The notes under the pieces were generated by a model, which had not been told where the DNA came from, did no database searches, and was given only the letters and a program-made list of their open reading frames with translations. Both the position numbers and the translations under genes were made by a program. From positions 558,001-622,000 of the forward strand of contig JAIXMP010000006.1 in the NCBI GenBank assembly GCA_025677815.1: a stretch of DNA of 64,000 bases, written 5' to 3'. Positions 49,972-60,202 of the stretch are shown here, piece after piece (position 1 is the first letter of the stretch; each line of letters begins with the position of its first letter). This DNA is from Phascolomyces articulosus. Its lineage: Eukaryota > Mucoromycota > Mucoromycetes > Mucorales > Lichtheimiaceae.

Positions 49972-51517
49972 TGATATCGCTTTGCTAGGTACTCCTGAGG
50001 AAATCAAATCTCTCCTAGACCTATGAGAGCAACATAGCTATGATCTCGGTTACAGATGGAATCCTGCTAAATGTGTAATAGTTCAAAACCCACGCTCCCC
50101 AGCAAGATTTAAATTATACAACACCACTAATCCTATACAGAACAACTTTACTTACCTTGGAGTCCCAGTGAATCATAGCAGTAACATTGATGGAAAAGAA
50201 CTAATAAAAAAAATGCAACAGCTGCCGAAATAAGTATGCGAATCCTTTCATCTATTGGATTAAACCCATCAAGTTTATCAAGACTCCTATCAACACAGCT
50301 GTATGCACAGTTTATTAGACCTAAACTAGAATATGGACTGACAATTCTATTGTACACCAAAGCACAAATCAAACAACTTGAAAAGGCCCAGACCAACTGT
50401 ATAAGAATTATCTTTGGAGCACACAAAATTTCCGAAACAAAAGTAATGCTGCATATCCCGAACCTACCAGGCATGGAGGAACGAACAAACATCCTACAAG
50501 CCAAATTCATACTTAGAACAAGGCTACTCCCAGAAGACACACTATTATCGAACTTACAACCAAGTTTAAACACACAACCATCCACAAGCCATTGGAAAAA
50601 ACTTCAACAAGGAACGCTATGGACACTTATTCAAGAGAACACCTCCAATCCTTCCAGAACTGAAATTAAACAATTGGCAAAACAACATCGCATCAACAAC
50701 CATACCAGAACTATATCAGCAGGGACAGGAGCCAAGATACTAAAATTATGCCGACCAAAGATAGGAGTAGATCCAATACTCTGGCTACCTATGACAAAAA
50801 AAGAAAGGAGCCGATGTATTCGGTGGAGAATTGGATGGTTACCAGGAGGAAAACAAAAAACGTGCCTTACATGCCAATCAAACTCATTTACAAAACGACA
50901 CGCCATTGAATGCTTACATCTACATTATCGTCTAAACATTTATTACCCGACAACGGATGACCCGATATCATTCATTTTGAACAAACTACCACAGTCCCAA
51001 CCAAAATCAGCAACCAAGATAAGTTTCCTCAAAAGCAAATGGCCCCTAGTATGTAAAATATTGGCGGAAATGGATGCCCACCAACACCCAACATCGAATC
51101 AACTACAGTATCATGATGAAAACCCAGGCCAAGCCCTCTTGAAATGAATTGATCCCCCTTCCCCTGAGCAAGACTTGGTAAGTACTACTTCATAATAAAG
51201 ATCTGATAAAATTGTACAAAATAATAAAAATAAAAATAAAAATAATAAAATAATAAAAATAAAAAAAAATAAAAAAAAATCCCATATAGCGCCCCTCCCC
51301 TTTCAGTCCTCTTCACTACTTAGCACCTTAAACTCTTCTATGTATATGAATATTCCAATAATGGTACTTTCTCCTTTTTCCTTTTACATTTTCCCTGTTA
51401 CCCAATCAGGGTTTTTTCAAACCCATATGCTTTTTTTTTATCTGTCTCGAACAAGTATGTCAGACCTGACGATGTGTTCAAAGGAGACATTAAATAAAAC
51501 AATAATTTTTCATCGTA
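49972..51517 (+). mobile_element. LINE copy C, 5'-truncated, ORF2 3' part
   Basis: Starts within the reverse transcriptase catalytic box and runs through the rest of ORF2 into a 3' tail like that of copy B: an imperfect CCCTG...CAGGG hairpin, the ATCTGTCTCGAACAA block and TTAAATAAAA. A run of AATAAAAATAAA units (51220-51280) separates the ORF from the tail. 5' truncation is the usual outcome of target-primed reverse transcription. Confidence 0.75.
49973..51147 (+). pseudogene. LINE ORF2 C-terminal part (reverse transcriptase thumb and Cys/His domain)
   Basis: Begins DIALLGTPEEIKSLLDL, where the first Asp belongs to the YADD catalytic motif, so only the second half of that motif survives. A TGA stop lies at 50024-50026 and a 1-base shift in an A8 run near 50205 moves reading to the frame that is then open to 51147. 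The thumb reads RLLSTQLYAQFIRPKLEYGL and onward, typical of LINE and R1/Tad-like RTs. The C-terminus has CLTC...H...CLHLH (about 50860-50935), the zinc-binding RT-linked motif. No endonuclease domain is present. Not functional as it stands. Confidence 0.8.
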
Positions 51518-51528
51518 TAGGATCAACA

Positions 51529-53193
51529 TAACAACACGGTGGATGTTTGTGTACCCCTGAATTTTTTTTTCTTGTTTCCGATTTCTGCTGACTTTGGTCA
51601 CACTCTCTTTTTTCTTTCTTCCTTTTGCATGCAAAACTTTGTCTCTCATATATATATCATATATCATAGTTACTTATTATACATACACGTCATCACTTGT
51701 ACCAATCACTACTATATGTCATCGCCATCAAGTCATCTGTGCTATTAGACCGATATCTTCCACCTGTCCTACTACAAAGACTTCTATTACAAACTATTAC
51801 AAAGGCGTTTTTTCTTATGCAAACATGACACGGCAGGTTCAAAAGAGACCAGCTTTTACTTTTGTCGCTTATATTTAGACGCGTCATCACCTCATCGTAC
51901 TCGTATTACTATCATAGACAGCTCATTCCAATTTGGACTTTGGACTGTCAACCTTAAAACCGACGACGAATACCTCTTTGTTTTGAAAATCGATTCTTTT
52001 CCATAGTAACATAATACAGCCCATATTGATCCTATCCATGGAAAATGACTCATCTTTTTTTTTTATCAATCTAGATCATAAAGGGACTAGCTGCTACGAG
52101 AAAACAACAGCAGCGACAACTTCTTGCCTCGAGGTCGTAAATTGCACCATACATCGCGCGATTCTCGGCATGATCATCCCGAAACTTATGGATAAGGATC
52201 CTGTTATCTCTTGAACCCTTGTTTCGTGTGGAACTGGAGAAACATGGCAGCATCAATTGATGATAAGGAATTAAAGCTGGATGGATGGACAGATTGATGA
52301 TGATTTACAGGTAATTGGTATCGTTTTCATGATAGTCGTGATGAAGGAGGGGTAATATACATCGTGTAAAAAAAAACGTTATTGTCATTAGAAACTGGAA
52401 TGTGTTCAGTTATGCATCATGCTACTCAATTGTTTCCCTCTCTCGTGTCTTCTCAAACAGGTACAATGGTTGTATTTTTAAAAAAAGATGACAGACCCAG
52501 CAGGAAGGGATAGAATAAGACAAGTGTTATCATGGCTATAAACTTTCAAAGGTTGTTGCGCGATCCAGGCGAATGGAAAGTGGGGTGAGGAAAGAATGAA
52601 GGAATGAGAAGTGTGGATTTGGATGATTTGTGAATAAATGAACGGGTATATTGCATCAAGAGTATCAGGTTGTGAGTATCTTTTTTCATTTTGTAATTTC
52701 CGTAGCTACAAACTTATATATAAAAAACCAAATATCGATGAATCCTTTGATTTTTTTAAATGATGATTGCATTATTGGGTATTTTAAAGGTCTTGAGAGA
52801 GAAGAGAGGAGGAGTAGACTAAGGTTTACATACAGGATGTGTAGGATGGTGGTATTAAAAGGTATGAAAAAGTGTGAATGCGGATCCTTGCTGGGCTTGT
52901 TATTAATAATCTTTTTATCTCAAGTGAACGAAATAAAAGATTCCGACTGTTCATGCGTACCTATTGAAAAAAGCGGAGAAGCTGTGGAACATATAGATTG
53001 ATGCACAATATATAGTAACTATGATATAAATGGTAGTGATTTATTTTATTCTTTTTGATAATGCACGATTTATCTTGAATATATTATGAATTCTTCTTGA
53101 ATATGGATATTCTTTCAAATACATTTCAACTTTTTTTTGTAGAAAAAAAAAAAGAATACGTATACAAGATTTTGAATATATTATACTGAATAT
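51529..53193. other. Between LINE cluster and DIRS element, no supported gene
   Basis: Contains one protein-like open frame on the plus strand, 51827-52006, 59 residues (reads SFYFCRLYLDASSPHRTRIT and later FGLWTVNLKTDDEYLFVLKI) without an ATG; possibly a gene or transposon fragment. The sequence TTGATCCTAT near 52026 is an inverted partial match to the LINE border motif. The rest is AT-rich. Confidence 0.4.
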
Positions 53194-53468
53194 AATTGGC
53201 CATTAGACATGAGAATAAAAAATATGAAATATGATTGCTTTATCTTCTTTTATTAAAAGTCAGCGAAAAATGAAAAAATAAATAAAACCAAGTCTAATGT
53301 CAAATATATATAATTGATCTCAAAGCGAGGTCAGAAAGGGAAGAGGTGGGAGGGGAAAATCATATTTCATATTTTTTATTCTCATGTCTAATGGCCAATT
53401 CAAGTGTCGAAATAAATTCTAACAGAATTGATTGAGACACTCGAATAAAAAATATGAAATATGATTGC
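53194..53468 (-). repeat. DIRS right inverted repeat and internal complementary region
   Basis: The right inverted repeat 53194-53320 ends (minus strand) ...CTAATGGCCAATT. The ICR 53358-53468 has two joined parts: 53358-53400 is complementary to that right end, and 53397-53468 is complementary to the extreme left end (56794-56867; 72 against 74 bp, two single-base length differences). They meet at AATT, the bases the two ends share. That is exactly the expected template for circle closure. Confidence 0.85.
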
Positions 53469-53492
53469 TAATCCAGAGAGAATAGGAAGAAA

Positions 53493-54632
53493 CTAACTAA
53501 AATCTAGAGTATGATCCTCCCTGGCATCATAAAATACGTCCTCGTCCGAATCTTCGGTACAAGTGATAAGTGTATTCGTGAAATCGAAAGTGGATAAATG
53601 TTCTCGGTGATAATGATTTTCGAAGGTAGCTGAAGAAGCCCAATTACCCATAGTGACAATATCCTCTCTAGGAATATCCGATTGAAGCGCCAGTGATGAT
53701 GCGATGGAACGTAACGAAACTCGCTTTTCATCAGTAGACAAGTTGATAAGTTTTGAAATCCAAGATTGAATTGTTCGAGGACTGATCGAATTGTTCGGTT
53801 GTAATGAGTTGACAAACAATGGAGTGGCATCACAAGAAGGGCGACGCTGCATATAAAGGTGAAAGATATGAACTGGACAGAGATGTTGGTCTCGATGAGC
53901 TTTTACTTGGAAAGATTTTATTATACGCCGTCGTTGTCGTTTCTCCTTAGGACTATGAACTTCAAAGGACAGAATGTTATCGTCCGAAACTGAGGTGGAA
54001 GTAAAGGGTATCCGATGCAAGTCTGAAGGTCGTAGAAAGCAGGTTATACCCAGAAGAAATGCGAGTTTACTTTGTAAAGTGGCAAGCGAAATAGAATGGC
54101 TATCCAACGATTGCAAGTGATCGATTGTAGGTTGAAGACTGATGGTGGGACGATGAAGTCTAATTGGTGGTGCATGTTTTAAAAGTATATTAAAGAATGA
54201 GTTGATCCGTTCATTGGTTCTAATACTGGATGGATGGTGGTGAAAATGAGTTATAGCAGCCCGAAAAAGTTGTAACGTCGAAATCGCATATAAATGACGA
54301 GTATGCATATCGCTTATAAAATTGATGAGATCCTCAGGTTGAAATGACTGTGGTGTAATATTGCTTTCAAGGCACCATTTAAGGAACAAGAGTTGTCCTG
54401 GTTTATATGAATCGTTTGTGGCATCATCTTTTAGGCGATTATGGGTAAAAATTGCTTGTGCATTGTCATTTAGATTCGGCTGTTGGTATTTCGAACAGAT
54501 AAGGTCCACGCGGCAAGCTTCCAGGTACTGTTGGTCATTGGCCAGATCGCTGCTGGGGATGGCAGATGTATTACTGATGGTGGAAGAATTAATGGCGGAT
54601 GGAGACTTAACGATTGTATGGTGGGAAACCAA
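53493..54632 (-). CDS. DIRS tyrosine recombinase
   Basis: Open frame of 379 codons. It starts at an in-frame TTG and no ATG precedes the core, so the true start is unclear; in DIRS elements this ORF overlaps the RT/RNase H ORF, as it does here. An N-terminal SAM-like core-binding part (about 60-170, with LLFLKWCLESNITPQSFQPE) precedes the catalytic domain. Visible: the first Arg region FLRPSDLHRI, the box with Arg in VSLRSIASSLALQ where the usual His of H-x-x-R is Ser, and the nucleophile region GNWASSATFENHYHRE with Tyr. It would recombine the circular DNA copy into the genome. The frame is intact. The His-to-Ser change is seen in some DIRS recombinases as I recall, so activity is not excluded. 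Confidence 0.85.
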   Translation of the reverse strand: MVSHHTIVKSPSAINSSTISNTSAIPSSDLANDQQYLEACRVDLICSKYQQPNLNDNAQAIFTHNRLKDDATNDSYKPGQLLFLKWCLESNITPQSFQPEDLINFISDMHTRHLYAISTLQLFRAAITHFHHHPSSIRTNERINSFFNILLKHAPPIRLHRPTISLQPTIDHLQSLDSHSISLATLQSKLAFLLGITCFLRPSDLHRIPFTSTSVSDDNILSFEVHSPKEKRQRRRIIKSFQVKAHRDQHLCPVHIFHLYMQRRPSCDATPLFVNSLQPNNSISPRTIQSWISKLINLSTDEKRVSLRSIASSLALQSDIPREDIVTMGNWASSATFENHYHREHLSTFDFTNTLITCTEDSDEDVFYDAREDHTLDFS

Positions 54633-55880
54633 ATTGCATTAGGCCACCATGGAGTTATCATTGTGACCTGATCCAATTGTTCTTGTATTATTTTTTGAAG
54701 ACAACTGTGGTGAACCACACTAATACATGATAGATTCACTCATTCATAAATAACCGGTTAAACATCATTCCATAATAAAACATGATATAACCAATAACAC
54801 ACTATATCACTCTTGATTCGTTCCTCATTACTAATAATCTGGAATACAGAAGAAAGATTAAGAATGATTACTAAACAGGATAATACACCTATTGCTAGAT
54901 ACATAAAGAAATATCTAGAACCAAGTACGCGTATACACTTGAATAATTGGATATCAATCGTCCTTTAATCAAAGTCAGTGAAACATAGTACTAGAATGAT
55001 TTAGTGAACAACATCATTACATTAGATAGACAAAACATATAAATATGAGCAAATTTGAACAATAAAAAGATTCTCAACTATATTCTTATCCGTCTCTTTA
55101 TTTTTACATTCGATTTTATTACCATTTCATCTCAACAACGACTGATCAAGTTCCATGGTGGATTCATGTAAGGAAGTCGGAATTGATTCCATGGGATTGT
55201 AAATGCATCGGTGAACAAGCTGTCTGGGTCGGGAAGCCAAGATACATATTTTGGAAGTTGTTTCGTTATTCTGTCGGCAAACAGATCCACATCGTTTTTT
55301 CCCAGCTGATGTTGAAGAGCAAGGAATGTTGAACGATCTATCATCCAGTTGTTCTTTTGATACGGCCGGCGTGATTCGAAGTCTGCTGTTGTGTTGGTGA
55401 TACCCGCGATATGGTTTGATTGAATGGTAATCCCTCGTTGGAGGCACCAATTCCATAATTGAGTTGCTAATTCCATCAAAGGAAGAGAGCGAGTTCCACC
55501 CTCCTTGTTCATGTATGCCATGGACGTTGTGTTGTCTGTTTTGATTGTAAGGAATGGTCGGTTGAGGTTGTAAACGGAGTGGCGGTGGTGTGATGAACGG
55601 GATTTGGAATCCACTGCGAATAGTGCTGAGAAGCCAGTCGTCGGTTAAAAGAGTGATCCAATTGGAGTAGTACTGGCTTAGACGACCCCCTACGATGGAT
55701 GAAGAATTGTTTATTGTTGGTTGTTGCGGAAAGGATTGCGGGTGTTCCTGCCCTTGTAGTTGCTGCTGTTGCTGCTGCTGTTGCTGTTGCCGCTGCCGCC
55801 AATGTAGTTGTTGCTGCTGTCGTAATTGCTGTTGTGGTTGCTGGTGTTGCCGTTGTTGTTGTATTTGTTGTAGTTGGGGT
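54470..55880 (-). pseudogene. DIRS RT/RNase H ORF with RT core deleted, split by a solo LTR
   Basis: The 5' part is Gln-rich (CAG repeats, 55740-55870) and leads to VGGRLSQYYSNWITLLTDDW and the segment ending GFQIPFITPPPL, the conserved lead-in to DIRS RT. Then, around 55560-55580, the sequence jumps in another frame to RPFLTIKTDNTTSMAYMNKE, the RNase H domain, so the palm with its YxDD motif is gone. RNase H continues to the conserved LPYMNPPWNLISRC at the LTR border (55135). Beyond the LTR the same protein resumes with LQKIIQEQLDQVTMITPWWP, down to the stop near 54470. The deletion disables reverse transcription by this copy. Confidence 0.75.
54706..55134 (+). mobile_element. Solo LTR (429 bp) with 5-bp target duplication ACAAC
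   Basis: Starts TGTGGTGAACCACAC and ends CATTTCATCTCA, so it has the TG...CA ends of LTR retrotransposons. ACAAC stands directly on both sides (54701-54705 and 55135-55139). Removing the LTR and one ACAAC exactly restores the DIRS reading frame (ISRC-LQKII). Near the 3' end ACATATAAATATGAGC and AATAAAAAG may be TATA and polyadenylation signals. Orientation is plus. No internal retrotransposon sequence is left. Confidence 0.88.
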
Positions 55881-56683
55881 AACCGCCCTGCTGTGAGGAT
55901 GGACCTGATCGAAAAACTGATGAGACTGATTATACTGAAGTTGATAGAAATTGCGTTTTTTATACTGAAGGTTACTAGCTGATCTGATGGCTTTAGTTGT
56001 GGTAGATTGTTGAACTAATGCTTCTTGAAATTCGATAGGTGACATAGTGAATTTGTTATTATTTGCTATGTTGGATGTTGAAAAATATGGATTAATAGCT
56101 TGGAACGCAATGTTGTTACGCATGTCATTGATTTGTGCTGAGACATTAAGCAATAAAGCACGGCAATCTTTAAGCATATATAAGTAGCGTTGAACATTTG
56201 GATTGTTGACCTCCTGACTGATTTCAAGGCCAAGTACGTCCAAGGGTCGGAATATACCAGAAAGCAAGTATTGTAAACGTTTAAAGGACATATCCTGTTT
56301 TGTTTGGTATTTATTCATCTTACGTGCTGCTGTAGGAATAGTATCAGGTGTTTGATAATGAAGGTTGTCAATATTAGGATATTGATCAATTAATTTTTTA
56401 CGTTCTTCATCAGTAAGCATTTTAGTAGGAAACAGAGAAGAGTCTAGTTGAAGTATTTCAGAGGAAATGGAGAAGGGGACCAAGTGTAAGAGGGTCGTAC
56501 TCTCAATGAGTGTAAAGCTGAGAGGGTTTCCTCATCCTGATCCTCCATATCAACATTGTCAGATGGTTGTTGTTCTGTTGAAGATTGAGAGGCTGTTTGT
56601 GCAAGCATTTGTTCAAGTTGAACAATTCTTTGTTGCATAGCCACATATTGATCATTTGAAGTACTGTTGGTGGTGGAGTCCAT
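55509..56683 (-). pseudogene. DIRS gag-like ORF, frameshifted
   Basis: Starts with ATG at 56683. A heptad region (MQQRIVQLEQMLAQ) lies near residue 16. Near 56470 the frame shifts: the first frame stops at 56444, while the next, overlapping, continues with ISSEILQLDSSLFPTKMLTD and onward for about 250 residues. The alpha-helical middle (QYLLSGIFRPLDVLGLEI) is the usual DIRS gag core. The 3' end runs in Thr/Ala-rich code over the CAG repeats and overlaps the RT ORF. Gag packages the element's RNA; this copy would need a frameshift to make it. Confidence 0.65.
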
Positions 56684-56711
56684 TTTTGCGGTGCTGACCG
56701 AGCGAAAAAGA

Positions 56712-56867
56712 AGATCAATTATATATATTTGACATTAGACTTAGTTTTATTTATTTTTTCATTTTTCGCTGACTTTTAATAAAAGAAGATAAAGCAATCA
56801 TATTTCATATTTTTTTATTCGAGTGTCTCAATCAATTCTGTTAGAATTTTATTTCGACACTTGAATT
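56712..56867 (-). repeat. DIRS left inverted repeat
   Basis: On the minus strand it begins AATTCAAGTGTCGAAATAAA and runs to ATTGATCT. Its inner 80 or so bases match the right inverted repeat at 53237-53320 with about one substitution in the part compared. The outer 72-74 bases match only the ICR. It lies just upstream of gag and probably holds the promoter. Confidence 0.85.
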
Positions 56868-57014
56868 TTTCTAAGGCCTTTTAGTAAATCTGATTTGCCA
56901 CATACCTTTAGCTGTGCGGAAAAAAAATCAACCGCAGTAATAAATTTCAACAACCGCAACGGCTATAAGCTTATAACTATTTCTCCCACTAGCTTTATTT
57001 TTCTTTCCTCCATT

Positions 57015-57388
57015 AAACGAACGAATCACAGGTACAAAAGTTAAATGAATGTTGGTTGGCGATAACAATTAAAGTAATAATAATGACAACGTGTCTATTA
57101 ATTTATGAATAATGTTTTTTTTAATTATAGCATGCTCACACGCTCAAAAAGCGTGAAAGATTATCGGGTAAATCAAGGCGAGCATGTTTGGCGATCAACG
57201 AAGCGAAACGAACGGAACGCAGGTACAGTAACTAGTTAAATAAATGTTGCTTGGCAACAATGCTGCTTAGCAACAATAATAATAGTAATGCGTTTATTAA
57301 TTTGTGAACACTATTATTTCTTTAAATCTTAGGACATGCTCACACGCTTCGAACGCGTGCGAAACAAGACGAGCGTGTTCGGCGATCC
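57015..57388 (+). repeat. Two diverged tandem units of about 190 bp with hairpins
   Basis: Unit 1 (57015-57197) and unit 2 (57205-57388) share the order: AAACGAACG, CAGGTACA, a GTT(G/A)CTTGGC-like stretch, TTTATTAATTT(A/G)TGAA, CATGCTCACACGCT, then GAGC(A/G)TGTT and GGCGATC. In both, the core can form a nested hairpin: CACGCT/AGCGTG inside CATGCTC/GAGCATG in unit 1, CACGC/GCGTG inside CATGCTC/GAGCGTG in unit 2. No coding frame. Confidence 0.6.
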
Positions 57389-57520
57389 GCACGTTATGGT
57401 TCAAGTTTCCTTCTGGCTGATCCATTCTGGTAGAATCATTTATGGGTTGGTTTTCTGAAATTGCCCCGAGCCCAGTTGCAAGTCGTAAATGGTTCAACAC
57501 CTTTATGGTTCAAGTCCCTT

Positions 57521-57664
57521 TGGCGATTGAGTAATCTGGTGAGCGATTGAGTAAGTTGGTGTGCGATTAAGTTGGTGCGCGATTGAGTAAGTTGGTGCGC
57601 GATTAAGTTGGTGCGCGATTGAGTAAGTTGGTGCGCGATTGAGTAAGTTGGTGAGCGATTGAGG
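57521..57664 (+). repeat. Minisatellite, 16-20 bp units
   Basis: About eight units of the form GCGATTGAGTAAGTTGGTG, some lacking GAGT (GCGATTAAGTTGGTG). The first and last units are diverged. Flanked on the left by two GGTTCAAGT stretches (57400 and 57507). Confidence 0.75.
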
Positions 57665-60202
57665 ACGGAGTCAAGTCGATTGAGGTAATTATTATTTTAG
57701 ACGTGAACAAAGAGAAGATGGTGAAATGATGAATCAATTGGTTTAGCACTCTTGAAAGGAGTTCAAGTTGAATATTCCTTATATTTAACATTGTTGTTTT
57801 AATTAGGTGCGAAACCCTGGGATTTTGGCTGTGCTCCTAATCAAGCAACGATTTCCTCTGATGATGCATCTGACACCAAGACACGTAAGGCAGCCCGGCA
57901 GTTGGATGTGGAGGAGTGGGGGGATGTCTCAGTCCATCCTTCGCGTTTGGTTCCCCCTGTTAAGCTACCCGCCTCAAGCAGGTGGTGAACTAAGGAGACT
58001 GAGAGCAAGTAGTACCGGTCATATGCCTGGAGGTTTTTTTTATCTCTATTATTTCTCTATAATAAATAAATGTTATCTCTATTTTTTTATACTTTTTAAT
58101 TCTTCATTTTTAGCTACCTTTCACTTTTGCTGATTACACCACCGCTCAATAATAATAACAACGTATTGCTATTATTTACTCAGTACAACTTTTTTTTTAT
58201 TTTAATAATAATACTCTGTTTGTTCTTGTTTTTTTGAATTATAATTACTTTATTATAAAAGACGAACGGTGATCACATAACTAGTTGTCATTATTGTTTA
58301 TATATTTATGAGTAAAAGCGTAGGAATATACAGCTTAATAAAATTAGCGCCAACAAGAATTTATTACTTTAGCCTATATAGTAGCATATGACACTGCTTA
58401 TTACGGATACGTTGAACCAATCATCTCTATTATCAAATTGAAACTCACTCTTGGACAGGGCATCCTGATCACCAGAGTCAAGTTTATATGATGCATAATA
58501 CAGGATGCTTTCTAGGATTATACCAAATTAGGAAAAGAATAAAAACACTAATATACAATTAAGCAACAGGATTGTTTGGGAGAAGGAGCAGTGGAGAACA
58601 ATCAGGACAATCAGATTCCTTTGTTACGTATTATTATGGAAGTGCATTTATCGGTATAATAATGTATTATTTTTATTACCGTTGGTAGTTATACATAGTG
58701 TCAAAAAAAAAGCTGATATACATACGGAACCAAAATACTAGATTCTATTATGGCTCTTGCTAGCTACTTATATTACACATTTGTGCTTTTCCTCCCCGTT
58801 TTCTTAGAGTTTTTGGTAGGAGTTCTGAACAGCAGTAGAGAGTGTGTTTTGACTAAGATGGAGAAATAAAAAAAAAAGAAATTAGTAACTAACCGAATAA
58901 ATACAAAAAAGTAGACTAAGCAAAAATCAAAAAAAAAAAAAAGCAAAACACACATACGAGGCACACAGTGTATTGGATTTAATTCACCCATCATGAACAA
59001 ATTGAGTCTACCACGACAAAGTATCAAAACTATAATGTAGTTACAAGTAGCGTTATTGCATATTGTTTGTATCAAATATTTTTTCTTTGAAAAAATAAAA
59101 ATGGTGAAATCTATCAAAGTAGAAACAACATCCGCAATAAACATGAATATTGCTTTGTATGTTTTTTCTATTCATATTTTATGATAATCAAAAGTTTTAA
59201 TACGCACGATACGTATTGTTGATATTATTGGGAATAAGTTGGATGTGAGGGGAAATAAAGCAGGTGCCATTTTGCATGACCAAGAAACCTCTCTAATTCG
59301 TATGATTATAATTAAAAAATACACAAAAAATAAAGAAGAAATAGATGTACAAGTAGTAAACGAACAAATACAAATGATTATTTTAGTCGTGTTATTTCTA
59401 TAAAATTATTTTGTGCTTGTTTATAATTTATCTTTGCTTGATTTTGAATTATTATAATTATCGTATTTTGAGCACAATTTTGAGAGTAGTATAAATAATA
59501 GTTGTGTGTGTATGAGGTTGTAAAAGAGGGTTTTTCGTCCCATAGAATGCTTAAAACCGAGATATTTCAATAGTGGTTTGTTTAAACGTGTTGACAGAAA
59601 ATGTTACGAAGGGTCGATGCTCATCCCAAAGTTCAGAATAGTTTTTTTTTTTTTTGCAAACGGTGCAATCGCAATTTTGATTGTTCTATCAACATACAAA
59701 TCACTCGCATAGACTTCCAGAACTAACTAAAGGGAACTTCGCGAAGGTATCTGTACTTATATATTGACCTGTTCATCACACACCTATTTCATTTCCTCTG
59801 ACTTAAAATTGGTATTATCATTATATATTAATAGCCTTGAATGGTAACCATGTACCAGTACGATTTAGAATAATTGGGCGTTTGCAATATCGTTACTGTA
59901 GTAGCTATATATTGTCTATATGACAGAAAATCATCATTATTATGTTACACACCGACTCTATGGTGTAACTACTCATCTATTTTTTTTGAACCATGATAAT
60001 TTATGCCGACAACAAACAATAAGACAAAAATAGAAGACAGAAAAAAAATGTGTATCAATAATATTTTTTTTTTGGATGTAATAAAAAAATACAAAATAGA
60101 GAATGAGAAGGTGTTTATAAGAGAAGAGAGAAATATAAATTCAATTTATAATAATAAACCTATATCAAAAGAAATAAAAGGTACGACGTGTGCTTTTTTA
60201 AT
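57665..60202. other. Intergenic, about 2.5 kb, no supported gene
   Basis: A GC-richer patch at 57800-58030 contains short frames without recognisable motif. The rest is AT-rich, with several long A or T runs. The frame at 58773-59144 (minus) is Phe-rich translation of A-runs and not credible. Confidence 0.45.

Larger units (their letters stand above)
48355..51528 (+). repeat. TAGGATCAACA repeated four times, bounding three LINE copies
   Basis: The 11-mer occurs at 48355-48365, 48618-48628, 49961-49971 and 51518-51528, each time at a border between a LINE 3' end and whatever follows. This is what repeated insertion into the same target, with duplication of the target each time, would leave. 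It could also be part of the LINE's own 3' end acting as a preferred target. The TA of the first copy is also the right TA of the TIR element. Confidence 0.7.
53194..56867 (-). mobile_element. DIRS-type (tyrosine recombinase) retrotransposon, RT-deleted
   Basis: Reads right to left: left inverted repeat (56867-56712), gag-like ORF, fused RT-start/RNase H ORF, tyrosine recombinase ORF, internal complementary region (53468-53358), right inverted repeat (53320-53194). This order and the ICR define DIRS elements, which integrate through a circular intermediate and make no target duplication. The body is interrupted by a solo LTR. Frameshifts in gag and loss of the RT core make it non-autonomous. 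Confidence 0.88.

Noticed and set aside
55695..55982. Cys-rich plus-strand frame (runs of Cys) looking like a metallothionein
   Set aside because: It is the antisense reading of CAG repeats in the DIRS RT ORF.
57400..57515. GGTTCAAGT stretches resembling the B box of a tRNA gene
   Set aside because: No A box at proper distance and no cloverleaf could be drawn.
58773..59144. 123-codon minus-strand frame
   Set aside because: Phe/Leu-rich translation of A-runs, no homology recognised.
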